Assembly (NCBI GenBank): GCA_963693365.1
Contig: CAVNZM010000009.1
Coordinates: 8,680,001 to 8,744,000 of the forward strand
Direction: 5' to 3'
From: Amoebidium appalachense
Lineage: Eukaryota; Ichthyosporea
Length of the DNA: 64,000 nucleotides
A program made the translations under genes and the position numbers. A model generated the notes under the pieces. The model had not been told where the DNA came from. It saw only the letters and a program-made list of their open reading frames with translations, and ran no database searches. Below, piece by piece: positions 53,756 to 64,000 of this stretch (position 1 is the stretch's first letter; each line of letters begins with the position of its first letter).

Positions 53756-56700
53756 CTATAATTTTGTAGTGATGTGTTTCTCAAGCCAATCAATACATCT
53801 AATAAACAGGTCGTAGTTACGCGTGTTTAGTATAAAATCAAGGATGTTGTAATTTACAGGTAGGCTATCTTTCTGGGTGTCTGTTGTGAATGTGACGTGT
53901 GTGTGTTGCGGTATTATGTGGTCTATCAAACTACATTTGGCGATACATGACCGGTTAAACTGGTGTGTGTGTGTGTTGTTTGGGCATGCAAATGATGCCA
54001 CCTTATACTTATTAGATCTCCACTGTATAGCACGTGTACAGTAAAAGCGTGGTAATTGATCAATAATACCATCAGCTAGAGAAAGACCAGTTCTACAGGA
54101 AGGTAATATGTATTTAGGTGTTATACACTTGCGAGTGCCATATTTGGCAATATGGTTGAGGCGGTCAGTATATATAAAACGAGACATAAGGCTTAGTTTT
54201 TCAAGGTGTATGCTTTCATCGGGTCTAGTGTCGTGTGGTATCTTTTTCCATTTGTTATATTGCGTGATTATCTTGTGATTGTGTACATGTTTAATAAGTA
54301 AGTGGCAGTCCAAAGTCACACACACACTATTGCGGGGTTTATTTGTATTTGTGCCCAGGGGAGAAGGGGAGAGAGAGGGGAGGAAAGAGGGGAGAGGTGA
54401 GGAGGGGACAGGTCGGATAGAGAAGAGAGGGTGGGAGGGCAAATACTTCTTTAAGCGGCTTATGTGCTTATTGAATTTCAGCGCGAGATAGGATACTCTA
54501 GCAGCTATTGGGACCAGACCATATATCGAGAGCGTTACAGGCCCAGGTTTACAACAGTTGTTAGATAGAAAGGAGGCAACTTCTGCTTCAAGGAAATTTG
54601 CCAAGGGTTTAAGCGCTCTAGTTCTCTCTTTCTTGATCCAAGCGGCGAGAAGGGGTAAACCATATTCACATGCCGGGAAGACAAAAGTGCGAATAAATGT
54701 AAGTCTAATAGAAGGATGGAGGGGTGTGTCTTTAAAAATATTAGCCGAGAAGAAAGCTAACCGCTTACGAGCCAACTCTACCCTCTTTTCGACCATATGG
54801 GGAAACATAACACCAACAGAATCAACCGGAACACCAAGATATTTGTATTCTGGAACTATAGGTACAGGTTTAGATGATAATGTAAATGTGTGTAAATTGT
54901 TAGCTATATCAGGTACAAGAACACCACATTTGTCTATGTTAAGGATCATAAGGTTTGCCTTGCACCACTCTGACACTACATCGAACAATCTTTGCAGGCG
55001 TCTAGGGGTACGGGCAAGGAGGGACAGATCATCAGCATAGAGAAGTGCAGGCGGAAAGTTATTAATAGGGTCATCGTTTTCGGCGTAAATCTTGACAGCC
55101 AAATCATCTATAAATAGGTTAAACAAAAAGGGGCTAAGCAATGAACCCTGCAAGAGACCTCTAGTACGAGCAAAACCATATGAAAGATGCCCATTAACCA
55201 CAGCTCTACCATAGGTTTGAGACAAGAGTGCTTCTAACAGAACACCAATGCAGTGTGGTACACCCCCGTGCAGCAAGCTTTTCCCATAGGAGACCAGGGG
55301 AGACAGAATCGTAAGCAGTTTTCCAATCAATAAAGCCAACATATTGTGCACCAACTTGCATAGAATCGTGCAGTGCCATTATTTGAACATAACATGAATT
55401 GTTTTTTTACGAAAAGCGGATTGGCATGGGTGTATGTGAAGAATAGATTGAAACCTAGGGTGATGTGCAAATAACCTAAGTAAGCAAGCTTCAAAGAATC
55501 TACGAACAACCTGGGTTAGTGTAATGGGGCGAAAGGATGATATGGGGCCCTCAGAGTCCTTCTTAACTATGGGGATCACTAAGGTATCTAACCAAGATGA
55601 CGGGACATGTCCACATTTAACACACCAAGAAAAGAGAGAGCTTAACATGATAGTAAGATCAGGTTTAATAGCACGATCACTTTCCTTTTGTGGGTAGGAG
55701 GGAACAAGGATTTTAAGAAACCCAGCAGGGAGTCCATCAGGTCCACAAGACTTACTAGAGCTATAACTAGATATCACAGACCATATGGCATCGGGACTGA
55801 AAAAGGGGAGGATCGATTCTATGGGGATAGATGGGTCTACAGGCCACACAATAGGTTTCTGAGCGGGGGTCCTATCTTTAAACAGTTCCGAGAAATACTT
55901 ATCAGAGTCTATGAGGGGGTCTCCAGTGGTATCACCAATAATACGAGCAGGGGGGCCAAATCGATTCATACTAGCAAGCCGGCGCAAGCTTTCCTTTTGA
56001 GACAGGGGTTCACCTAGTCTAGCGGGAGTGGTGTTTGGTAACAAGAGAGCATCGGGATATTCCTTCCTACCACCGCCAGCATAATCACCGAGATCTATCA
56101 AATCATCAACAATAAAGTTAGTGCATGTATCTAGTACGAGATGTGAATCTGGCCTGGCTTGTGCAGATTCTAATAGGCGCATATATATAGGGTGTTTCGT
56201 AGCATAGCATACACATACATCAACTCTACCCCACTGTGACTTAAGCTGGGATAGACGGAGGCGAAAGGTGGGAGGGGGAGGGGGGAGCAGATCAAGGGAG
56301 ATCTTAGGTAGGAAAAGGATAGGAGAGTGGTCAGATGACCTAGAGAGGTTAGGAGGGAGAGAGAGTTTTGACATGGTTGATGGCCAAAAGGCCACTCCCC
56401 AGTCGGTGTTGTGGGCATGGGATATTTGAGGGAACCGCAAAGTGTGACTTTGGACATACCTTGCTAAAGGGATAGCACGCTCCGGGGGCTTAGATGGGTA
56501 CCCGACACTCACTTGCAGTGTGTCTGTGTGGTGGAGTCGCGTGTTAAAATCACCTAAAATAACAGTGGACATTGGTAACTGTGACAACTCGTGAGTCAAT
56601 TCGACAACCGACATAGATGGTGGGTAATATACAAAAGTAAAAACATTAGAAAGAAACTCTATAGAAACCGAGAATTCCGTTTTTGCTACCGGTTTGCACT

Positions 56701-56953
56701 TCACTCTCACGTGTGGTGCGGCAAGTACAATAATGCCTCGGTTTTTCGCGTAACCGGGGTGTGTGGATGTGTCGACCAATGTAGAGTTGAATTTGTGGTG
56801 GTTTTTAAACTGTGTTTCGCAAATCACTGTAAACGTGTGGTTGTTTGTCTGTTGTTGTATGTAGCTGATTTTATCGTCGAGTGTCCCGGGGGGGAGGCCC
56901 TTTTGGGGGCCCAGTGTCCGAGCATTCCAGAAGAAGAAGGATAAATTAGGCAT
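53756..56953 (-). pseudogene. LINE ORF2: APE endonuclease-reverse transcriptase (two compensating indels)
   Basis: The start is ATG 56953 (MPNLSFFFWNARTLG). Endonuclease motifs: FFWNARTL (Asn), VICETQ (Glu), ILGDFNTRL and SSDHSPILFLP (His). The RT follows, with YADD at about 55035. Relative to copies 1 and 2 this copy has two extra T near 55405 and one extra C near 55263. Together they total three, so the frame is lost for ~140 bp around RT motif A and then regained. A stop at 55379 falls in the shifted window. Protein length without the defect is ~1,065 residues. Confidence 0.88.
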
Positions 56954-57248
56954 CGGTTTGGTCCGACACCTGTGGGGTTGGTTCCCACTTGTCGCTTACG
57001 GGGTCGTATGCACGACCTTCCGCCAGCGCGAACAGTTCGCAGAAGAGCTCGATTTCCATCTCGCATCGGCGTTTGCGCTCGAGCAGTTTCTCACCAGAAA
57101 ACATTGGTTCCTTCGTGTCCGTGTCTATCACGCTCGTAGCATCGTGATACACGCGCACCTCCGCGATCTGTCTATATCTGCCAACATCTAAAGTAAAGCT
57201 ACTTTTTGTATAGCGTTTCTCCCATGTTTCTCCTCGAAAACAAGCCAA
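56946..57248 (-). CDS. LINE ORF1-like small protein, overlapping ORF2 by 8 nt
   Basis: An open frame to the TAA at 56946 overlaps the ORF2 ATG within ATGCCTAA, a layout suggesting coupled or reinitiated translation. Contains DVGRYRQIAEVRVYHDATSV, EKLLERKRRCEMEIELFCEL and a Tyr/Pro/Trp tail. No ATG opens the frame at its 5' end (it follows a TAG), so the 5' part may be missing or spliced. No RRM or zinc knuckle is visible. Confidence 0.45.
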   Translation of the reverse strand: MACFRGETWEKRYTKSSFTLDVGRYRQIAEVRVYHDATSVIDTDTKEPMFSGEKLLERKRRCEMEIELFCELFALAEGRAYDPVSDKWEPTPQVSDQTDA

Positions 57249-58081
57249 GCCCTACAAACAAGCAAACAATCTTACGTCAGATATTGTTAAAGGCTTTGCA
57301 TCCAGCTAAACAGAAAACGACTTATTTAGTGTTTTCCCGAAAACACATTGTAGCCCTGGTCGACTTGAGATTCCCTTTGATCGGATCGCAAAACGCAATA
57401 TTTAAACCCATTTTTCTAATCGATCTTCATGATCAGTGCCCTAAAGATCGTTATTACAGCGCGGTCGAATACAGCACGCGCGCGCCAGCACTTTTTTGTC
57501 AGTGCTATCGCCAATATTTCACGTAGCTATTATTTGGAAGCGGGGCCCCCTGGGGTCCCGTGTATACGTAACGCGTTGCCAGTAGAGCCCGAACTTGGTG
57601 CTGACGCTGCTGGCCGTTCCATTTGCTTTGAATATGCATATAATAGTTTACTATCTCCTGTTAAAAAAATAAAATTTTAATAAATAATTAGGCATATTGC
57701 CAATGATGTAATCGTGTGTAAGCGGCCCCCCCCCTAGTAGTCCCAGTCCCACTAGTACTGGGCCAGACCGACACCGGGCCTGTAAGTTCCCCATAACCTT
57801 ATTTAGCATTTAAAAAGATTGACGATTAGTTACAGATCATGTAAGCCTATGGCCATGTTACGTCACCTGCCTTCTTTGCGTAAATCAAGAAAAGAGGGCC
57901 TGTTCAACCGTTACAAAATCAACGAAGTGTACAGTGTTCAAGTGTACATATATAAGCAAGGGGGACGTTTGAGTTACCCGTAACAGCTTATGTTTTTTCT
58001 CGCAATTTTACATGAACAAAACTGCCAGTTCTCTGTGTATGTGAATTAGGTTCCGACATTACCCCCAAGCGCCAGGTCATC
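57249..58081. other. Intergenic region and GPATCH1-like promoter
   Basis: No convincing gene. TATATAAG at 57948-57955 lies ~127 bp before the GPATCH1-like ATG and is a possible TATA box. Confidence 0.4.
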
Positions 58082-58198
58082 ATGGGGGAGTCAGAGGGGG
58101 AGGAGGACTGTGTGTTCCTCGGTACCCCCTTTACTTCAGACGAGGAGGAGGGGGTGTTTCAGACACGCAGCAGAAAGGTCGACCCAAGGAATCTACCG
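58082..58198 (+). CDS. GPATCH1: GPATCH1-like protein, exon 1
   Basis: ATG at 58082 gives 39 codons: an acidic start (MGESEGEEDCVFLGTPFTSD EEEG split at residue 20) ending DPRNLP. The donor is GT at 58199 (GTTGCC, weak) in phase 0, which joins correctly to exon 2. GPATCH1 orthologues begin with a similar short acidic region. The protein is a G-patch factor associated with late spliceosomes in animals and plants; a nuclear role is inferred. Confidence 0.7.
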
Positions 58199-58847
58199 GT
58201 TGCCCCCCCCCCCCCCCCCCCCCCCCCTTCCCCTCCAACCTTCCCACCCTCCCCCCCGTCCCCCAACTCCCACCTCCAAAATCCCCTCTCCACTGGCCGC
58301 CTCCACCCCTCCTTTCTAGCACCACCCCACCACAGCCTCCGTTGTCTCGCTGCTCGATTGGTCGGTTACTGCTTTGATTGATTAAAATGTGAGGGAACGG
58401 GATGAGTGGAGAGTCATTGTAGCGGCTAATAGCTGTGGTATAAAGTTGAGTTGAAAAAAGAAGGAGCATATTGAGCTGTTAGACACGTTATCCGGAGTCA
58501 TACTTAGGCTAGGTCACTTTTTTTTGTGAATGCGGTTTTAGAGGAAGGCTGTTCCAAGCTTCAAAAAGATATAAATGGCTTCATTTGTTATAAGGCATGG
58601 TTGCGTCATGTGCCAGGGCACACTAGTATTGTAGCCGTGAGCACTTGAGGGGTTGTAGGTGGACGGCCCATGTTAGTGGTGTTGGGGAAGAAGGTCGATT
58701 TGGGTGTGTTTGCATATGTATGCGTTCAGTTAAAGGCCTCGGATATTGAGGGGTGCTGGGGGAGGAGGAGGTGGTGGTGAACGTGTTTGTGTGTGTGTGT
58801 GTGGGGGGGGGAGGGGGGGGGAGGGGGGGGGGGGGGGCTATTTGGGG

Positions 58848-58919
<72 letters not shown>

Positions 58920-59444
58920 CTCGCGCACGTGTGTGCGTGCGTGTGTGTGTGTGTGCGCGCGTGAGGCGGCAGCGTTGTCGCCGTGTGTGCTTGTTTGGGT
59001 GGGTGTGTGAGTGGTTAGGTAAGTGGGTGGGTGGCTGAGTGAGTGTGTAGAGAGAAAGGGAGGACGGGCTTCCCCCCACCCCTTCAACCACCTTTCTCTC
59101 CCGTAGTGCCGTTGAGTAACAACTGGATTGGAAAAACACGAGGGAACGTAAAAGAGGCCAGTCTATTTTTTTCTTCTTTTTTTTGCAGAGTCATAGGAAC
59201 CCTCTTGTTGTGTGACCTTATTCAAGTAAGCTATGCTTGCCCCATTCTTTTTCTGTTTCTTCGTTTGTTTTTCCCGGTATACTGCTTTGCCAAAAAATAC
59301 TCTTTCCTTTTCGTTCTGCGGCTCGCTTGTTCTATTTTATCATCTGTCTATTTCTACACAACCACTTAGCCTACCACCATACCCGTTTTATTCACTCACA
59401 ATCATTTAACCTATCTCTGTGCCTTTTTTTCTTAACCCTTTCAG
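58199..59444 (+). repeat. GPATCH1-like intron 1 with simple repeats
   Basis: Poly-C at 58204-58227, G runs at 58803-58838 and a GT tract at 58853-58911. T-rich sequence precedes the acceptor. No other gene is seen. Confidence 0.75.
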
Positions 59445-59583
59445 GTACGAGACCAGCAGGGTCGTGTTCGGTTTCACGGTGCATTTACCGGTGGGTTTTC
59501 GGCCGGATACTTTAACACGGTAGGCTCAAAGGAGGGTTGGACACCTTCTACGTTCCGGTCATCTCGTGCCGAAAAAGCTGAGG
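59445..59583 (+). CDS. GPATCH1: GPATCH1-like protein, exon 2
   Basis: Acceptor CTTTCAG at 59444; donor GTATGT at 59584, phase 1. Encodes [20 protein letters not shown] then [17 protein letters not shown], which is the most conserved segment of the family (DUF1604 region). This makes the gene assignment strong. Confidence 0.92.
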
Positions 59584-59802
59584 GTATGTGTGTTCCCTTT
59601 TTCAAATACCATATAACTCGCATGCACACACACACACACACACACAGGGAGACACCCAGACAAACACACAAGCACACATGCACACCTGCAGGCACACATG
59701 CACACACGCACACACACATACATGCTTGCACGCGCACACGCGCACACACATATATACCCCCCCCCCCCCCCACACACACACACACACACACACATACATA
59801 CA

Positions 59803-59894
<92 letters not shown>

Positions 59895-60007
59895 GCACAC
59901 ACACACACACAAACACGCACGCACATGCACACACACAATCATGGGGGCACACACACACACAGAGAGAGAGAGACCACACACGCGCATACAGAGAAAGAGA
60001 GGGGGAA

Positions 60008-60046
<39 letters not shown>

Positions 60047-60256
60047 GTCAAACAATACAAATAAACTGATATGTTCGCAACAGGCAGGGGTGAGTATGAG
60101 TGCGCTTTTACGTGTCTGTGTTCAGGTTTCCTCCTAACCCATTTTTCGACACATATTTTGTTTTTCACGAGTTTTCCCCTCGCATAAGATAATCGTCTTA
60201 TTAGTATATTTCCTTGTTCTCACAAGTTTTTCGTTGTTTTTTGTTTTTGGGTACAG
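59584..60256 (+). repeat. GPATCH1-like intron 2 with (CA)n and poly-G
   Basis: CA repeats from 59625 to 59940 include a ~90-bp pure block, followed by a G run at 60010-60043. Confidence 0.8.
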
Positions 60257-60377
60257 AAGCCAAGAGTGGTGATGGGGGGCAGCGTCCTGAAGATTTTATG
60301 GACGATGAGGATTTGGGGGAGTTTGGGATTGCCCCCAAGCAGCTGGTGGCTACACAGGATTTCAGCCTGGGCAAAAC
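60257..60377 (+). CDS. GPATCH1: GPATCH1-like protein, exon 3
   Basis: Acceptor GTACAG at 60256; donor GTACGT at 60378, phase 2. Encodes QRPEDFMDDEDLGEFGIAPK followed by QLVATQDFSLGK, again a family-diagnostic block. Phase fits both neighbouring exons. Confidence 0.92.
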
Positions 60378-60407
60378 GTACGTGTGTGGCGTGTGTGTGT
60401 GTGTGTG

Positions 60408-60487
<80 letters not shown>

Positions 60488-60584
60488 CCCGCGCGTGTGT
60501 GTATGTGTGTGTCTGTGTGTGTGTGATTGTGTGTGTGCAGATCCCCCCCCCCCCCCCCCCCCCCCCCCCCAAACACACACACAT

Positions 60585-60628
<44 letters not shown>

Positions 60629-61120
60629 CTGTGGATGTGATCGTGCAATAGTTGAAGAGAAGGACGTGTGTATGAGTGACGATTGTGTGTCTGTGTATGT
60701 GTCGGTGAGTGAGTGTGGTGTGTGTGTGCTTGCATGTCGGTCTGTGTTTCTCTGTGTGTCCTTGACTATTAATACGATTTTAGATTGTGTGTGTGTGATA
60801 TTGATGAGTTTGTTGTTTGCTGAGATCCTGTGTTGTGGTGTTGGCTAGCCTCTGTTTGAGAGAGAGAGAGTGTGTGTGGTGGTGGTGGTGATGGTGGTGG
60901 TGGTGGTTTTGGGGAAAAGGGGGGAGGAGGGGGGTGGGGAAGGCGGGGAGGGGAGAGGGGGGGGCGGGGCGGAGAAGATGTAAGTGGACCGTGGGTGATT
61001 GTGTTGGACCCTTGTACCTTTTTCTTGTTCGATTATTGTTCTAGGAAAGTAAAGGAAGGAAGAGAATGGAGCTCAAACAAGACGAATGAAGTTTCTGCCT
61101 GACGGTCCTTGCTAACATAT

Positions 61121-61169
<49 letters not shown>

Positions 61170-61388
61170 ACCCACCCACCCACCCACAAAAAAAAAAAAG
61201 AAAAAAAAAGAAAAAGAAAAACAGAGATATTTTTCGTCCACCCTATCCCCTCGCTTTTCTCATTGGCTTTTAGAAAGGACCCTTCCACGCAACACCCCCT
61301 ACTGTTGTTATCCTCCCCCCCCCCCCTCCCCCCCCCCCTTTTTTTTTTTTTTTTTTTTCCTTTTTTTTTCTACTTTTTTTGGTAACAG
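60378..61388 (+). repeat. GPATCH1-like intron 3 with (TGCC)n
   Basis: About 21 TGCC units at 60407-60490, poly-C at 60543-60570, a CA tract at 60590-60627, a C run of ~48 at 61122-61169, and C/T runs before the acceptor. Confidence 0.8.
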
Positions 61389-61710
61389 GACTACGGCAGC
61401 ACCAAAATTCGGCAAAACGATTGGGGGAGAAGTTCCGGCCGACCTAATCGCACCAGCACCCGACCCGATCGGTGTCCGATTACTTCAAAGCATGGGTTGG
61501 AGGCCAGGGCAGGGAGTGGGGCCACGCCTTACGGCCGCACAGTTGAAAAAACGAAGAAAACGAAAGAGAATGGCGCGGGGTGGGGAGGGGGGTGAAGGGG
61601 GAGGAGGGGGTGGGGGGAGGGAGAGGGGAGAGGCGGATGATGAAGAGGGAGAGGAGGATGTGGAGATGAGTAGGCACACATTTGCACCGAGATATGTGGA
61701 GACGGTGGAG
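61389..61710 (+). CDS. GPATCH1: GPATCH1-like protein, exon 4 with G-patch domain
   Basis: Acceptor GGTAACAG at 61388; donor GTGGGT at 61711, phase 0. The G-patch lies in DPIGVRLLQSMGWRPGQGVG followed by PRLTAAQLKKRRKRKR. The domain stimulates DEAH-box helicases in this class of factor. A Gly/Glu-rich low-complexity stretch and SRHTFAPRYVETVE close the exon. Confidence 0.9.
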
Positions 61711-61802
61711 GTGGGTTTTTACTTCCCCCCCCCCCCCCCCCTCCCCCCCCCCCCCCCCCTGCCCTCCCCCTCCTTCCCCTTGGCACACACACATACACAC
61801 AC

Positions 61803-61842
<40 letters not shown>

Positions 61843-62130
61843 CAGGTACACACGCAGGTACATAGAGACACACACACAACACGCATACACCTTCTGTAAA
61901 GGAAAGGTGAGAGCAGAGGAGAAAAAAAGGGGGGGGGGGGGGGGGGGGGGGGAGCGGGGGAGACTGGAGAGAGAGTGTGAAAAAGATACTCGGGGGAGCA
62001 GAAGAATTTTTTTGCCTCTCAAGACCTTACACTCACGGACACACACACACAGGCGCGCACGAAACACATGCACGTATGCATGCACGCACGCGAACATACG
62101 CACGCATGCACGCACGAACGCATGCGTGCG

Positions 62131-62170
<40 letters not shown>

Positions 62171-62304
62171 GTACGTACAGATTGTTCAAGCTTACAACAT
62201 ATGCTCAAAGGCACAGAGTATCAACACACACACATTCTCTCCTCTACTGATAGGACCACCAAAGAATGTGTAAAACAAGTCGACCTTGCCTCACCCCCCC
62301 CCCA

Positions 62305-62339
<35 letters not shown>

Positions 62340-62473
62340 ATGATGGGCTCTGTTCAAGTGTCTTCTTCCTGCGCGCTTAAATTGTTTGCTTTTGGGTTTC
62401 CCACTTTTGTGACGCTTTTTTGTTGCTCTTTGTTGTCTCCTCCATATTTCCAACTCTCTGACGCATACATCCG

Positions 62474-62510
<37 letters not shown>

Positions 62511-62809
62511 ACCCACTGCCCTACTTATTATGCACAGTGTGTGTGGGTTTCACTCTGCATTATGTTTTCCATCATGAATGTGTGCTTCGTACTCTAACGT
62601 ATTCGACCCCCCCTCCCCCCCCCCCCCCTCCCCCCTCCCCCCCCCCCTTCGGCGCTCTTTTTTTAATTTGCCCAATGAACCGTGACATGGGGAAATCTCA
62701 ATCCACAGTGGATCTTTTGACTTTGCTTCACACATTGAAACATTACACTGCATTGGAGCATACCCCCCCTCCCTCCCCCCCCAAAAAAGCCAAAAAAACA
62801 ACAACACAG
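61711..62809 (+). repeat. GPATCH1-like intron 4 with poly-C and (CA)n
   Basis: Poly-C at 61726-61760, CA tracts near 61785-61842 and 62140-62163, a G run near 61930-61952, and C runs at 62305-62338 and 62474-62510. A possible small exon inside cannot be excluded. Confidence 0.7.
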
Positions 62810-62987
62810 TCTTTAATCGAGTTTCCCCCGATTGCCATCGGACCCATCGCTACATGCACGCAGTACAAACCCAAGAGTGACGTATTTGGCATCGGCTATA
62901 GCGCCCTGGCCGACCCCACTGCCCTCCTCTTTGCCCCCCAAGACCGCCAGGCAGCAGGCAGGCTCAACATGAGTGACGTCATTGCTG
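62810..62987 (+). CDS. GPATCH1: GPATCH1-like protein, exon 5
   Basis: Acceptor CAACACAG at 62809; donor GTATCC at 62988, phase 1. Encodes SLIEFPPIAIGPIA then YKPKSDVFGIGYSALADP, matching the family block with a K-x-x-x-x-G-x-x-Y segment after the G-patch. An upstream extension in frame exists but is low-complexity. Confidence 0.8.
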
Positions 62988-63668
62988 GTATCCATCCCCC
63001 CCCCCCCCCCCCCCCCCCTCTGATTCTCCCCTCCTCCTCCCTCCCTTTCCTCTCCACCCATTCCTCTCTTCCCCTCTAGCACGTGTTGTCTCTGTCTCTC
63101 GTCTCCTTCCCCCCCCCCCCCCCCCCCCCCCCCCCGCGTTCCCCCTCGTTCTACCTACAGTCTCCCCCCCCCCCCCCCCCTCCCCCCAACGTGCCCCCCC
63201 TCCCCCCTGAGGATGGGGCCGGGCTCTGCTTATTATGCATACATACTCTTTTATGTGTGGTTTGCATTCTGCATCGTGTGATCCGTTGTTCTTGTGTACT
63301 TCGTACTTTATGACACATTTAAACCCCCCCCGCCCCCCTCCCCCCGTTCCCCCTTGTTCTCCCTACAGTCCCCCCCCCCCCCCCTCCCCCCGTTCCCCCT
63401 CGTTCTCCCTAGAGTTCCCCCCTCCCCCCCCCCCCCCCGCCCCCCTCTCCCCTTCCCTCTCCCTCATTTTTCTCTTCCCCTTTCATGCGTGTTGCCTCTC
63501 GCCTCCCCCCCCCCCCCCCCTTCCCCTCCCCATCCACCCCCGTTCTCCCCTCTCCACCCCTCCTCCCTTTGGACGCCCGGGGGGGGGGGGGCAGGCAAGC
63601 TTTGATCTGCAAACAAATCAATTATAAAACGATGTGTGGTGTTATGAACCTAACCAATATGTGTGCAG
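62988..63668 (+). repeat. GPATCH1-like intron 5 with poly-C tracts
   Basis: Several C runs (62995-63018, 63107-63135, 63163-63180, 63371-63384, 63507-63520) and a G run at 63579-63591. Confidence 0.75.
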
Positions 63669-63741
63669 GCAGGCAGCAGCAGAGCAGGACAGCCAGACGG
63701 GGTCTTAGTGGGATGGTTGACGACGATGACGACATCTATGA
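63669..63741 (+). CDS. GPATCH1: GPATCH1-like protein, exon 6 (3' end uncertain)
   Basis: Acceptor GTGTGCAG at 63668, phase 1. Encodes an Arg/Gln stretch and GLSGMVDDDDDIYEYD. An acidic D/E-D-I-Y motif at this place is typical of the family. The donor may be GTACGA at 63742 or lie further right. The gene runs off the window, so the C-terminal half is missing. Confidence 0.7.
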
Positions 63742-63754
63742 GTACGATCCCCCC

Positions 63755-63799
<45 letters not shown>

Positions 63800-64000
63800 C
63801 ACCACACAACACACACACGCACACACCATCGCCACACCACTATCGCCACCACGCCTAACCCTCCCTCCCCTGCATGCAAAGTGCAGTGCTCCCATTCATT
63901 ATCCCAAAGTATAGACCGTGCAACACTCTCTTGCGTGCCCTTTGTGTGCTCTGCAAAATCTGCTTTTTGTTCGGCCTTTTCGTTTGCGGGAGCACCACCA
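63742..64000 (+). other. Right edge: poly-C and (CA)n, probably intron 6
   Basis: Poly-C at 63750-63770 and a CA tract at 63771-63800. The remainder shows no exon I can support. Confidence 0.5.

Larger units (their letters stand above)
53427..57248 (-). mobile_element. LINE, longest copy (copy 4), with endonuclease and upstream ORF
   Basis: Same 3' tail as the others, a shorter T run (53622-53647) and a TG tract. ORF2 spans 53756-56953 and includes the APE-type endonuclease missing elsewhere. A 100-codon frame overlaps its start. The true 5' end is not determined; no target-site duplication is evident. Confidence 0.82.

Overview
This window is eukaryotic nuclear DNA, most of it built from mobile elements, satellites and remnants of an endogenous DNA virus. 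Evidence for a eukaryote: a spliced host gene with GT-AG introns, two classes of retrotransposon, a tRNA-derived SINE, TATA and CCAAT promoters, AATAAA signals, and long CA, TC, poly-C and poly-G tracts. The host lineage cannot be fixed from the sequence; an alga, another protist or an invertebrate all remain possible.

Layout. (1) 1-7128 and 11826-18947 are two nearly identical copies of one nested block: a 3'-truncated DIRS-like tyrosine-recombinase retrotransposon, a GATATC-rich non-coding element, and a 5'-truncated APE-type LINE. The arrangement fits a tandem duplication with an 11.82 kb unit. (2) 7129-9572 holds a superfamily-3 helicase gene cut by the left end of a DIRS-like element (9573 onward), plus an inverted fragment that looks like the C-terminal end of the same helicase family. 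(3) 9573-14196 is the best DIRS-like copy: terminal repeat, promoter, gag, RT-RNase H and partial recombinase. (4) 18948-22306 is microsatellite and a 183-bp higher-order satellite. (5) 22970-39116 is a cluster that looks like an endogenous Polinton/adintovirus-like element. It carries a very large protein-primed family-B DNA polymerase with zinc fingers, interrupted by one in-frame TAA, a run of small structural-type genes including a probable capsid-protein C-terminus and a lysine-rich basic protein, a coiled-coil proline-rich protein, a zinc-binding protein and a two-helix membrane protein. I saw no integrase, packaging ATPase or protease. (6) 39785-42681 is a third DIRS-like copy carrying a SINE with a clear target-site duplication. 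(7) 43048-46015 is a ~359-bp satellite invaded by a DIRS terminal unit. (8) 47926-49308 is an intronless F-box-like gene; 49540-49764 is a small coiled-coil gene. (9) 51928-57248 holds two more LINE copies, the second with the endonuclease and a short upstream ORF. (10) 58082 to the right edge is the 5' part of a GPATCH1-like host gene; six exons are recognised and its introns are packed with simple repeats.

How it fits together. A virus-like element (polymerase, capsid-type genes, perhaps the SF3 helicase) appears to have been endogenised and then broken by DIRS-like elements, LINEs and satellites. Fragments of the DIRS promoter and terminal repeat sit at several breakpoints, including at the helicase and at the capsid-gene remnant. 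Many reading-frame breaks fall in C or G runs, so some may be homopolymer sequencing errors rather than decay.
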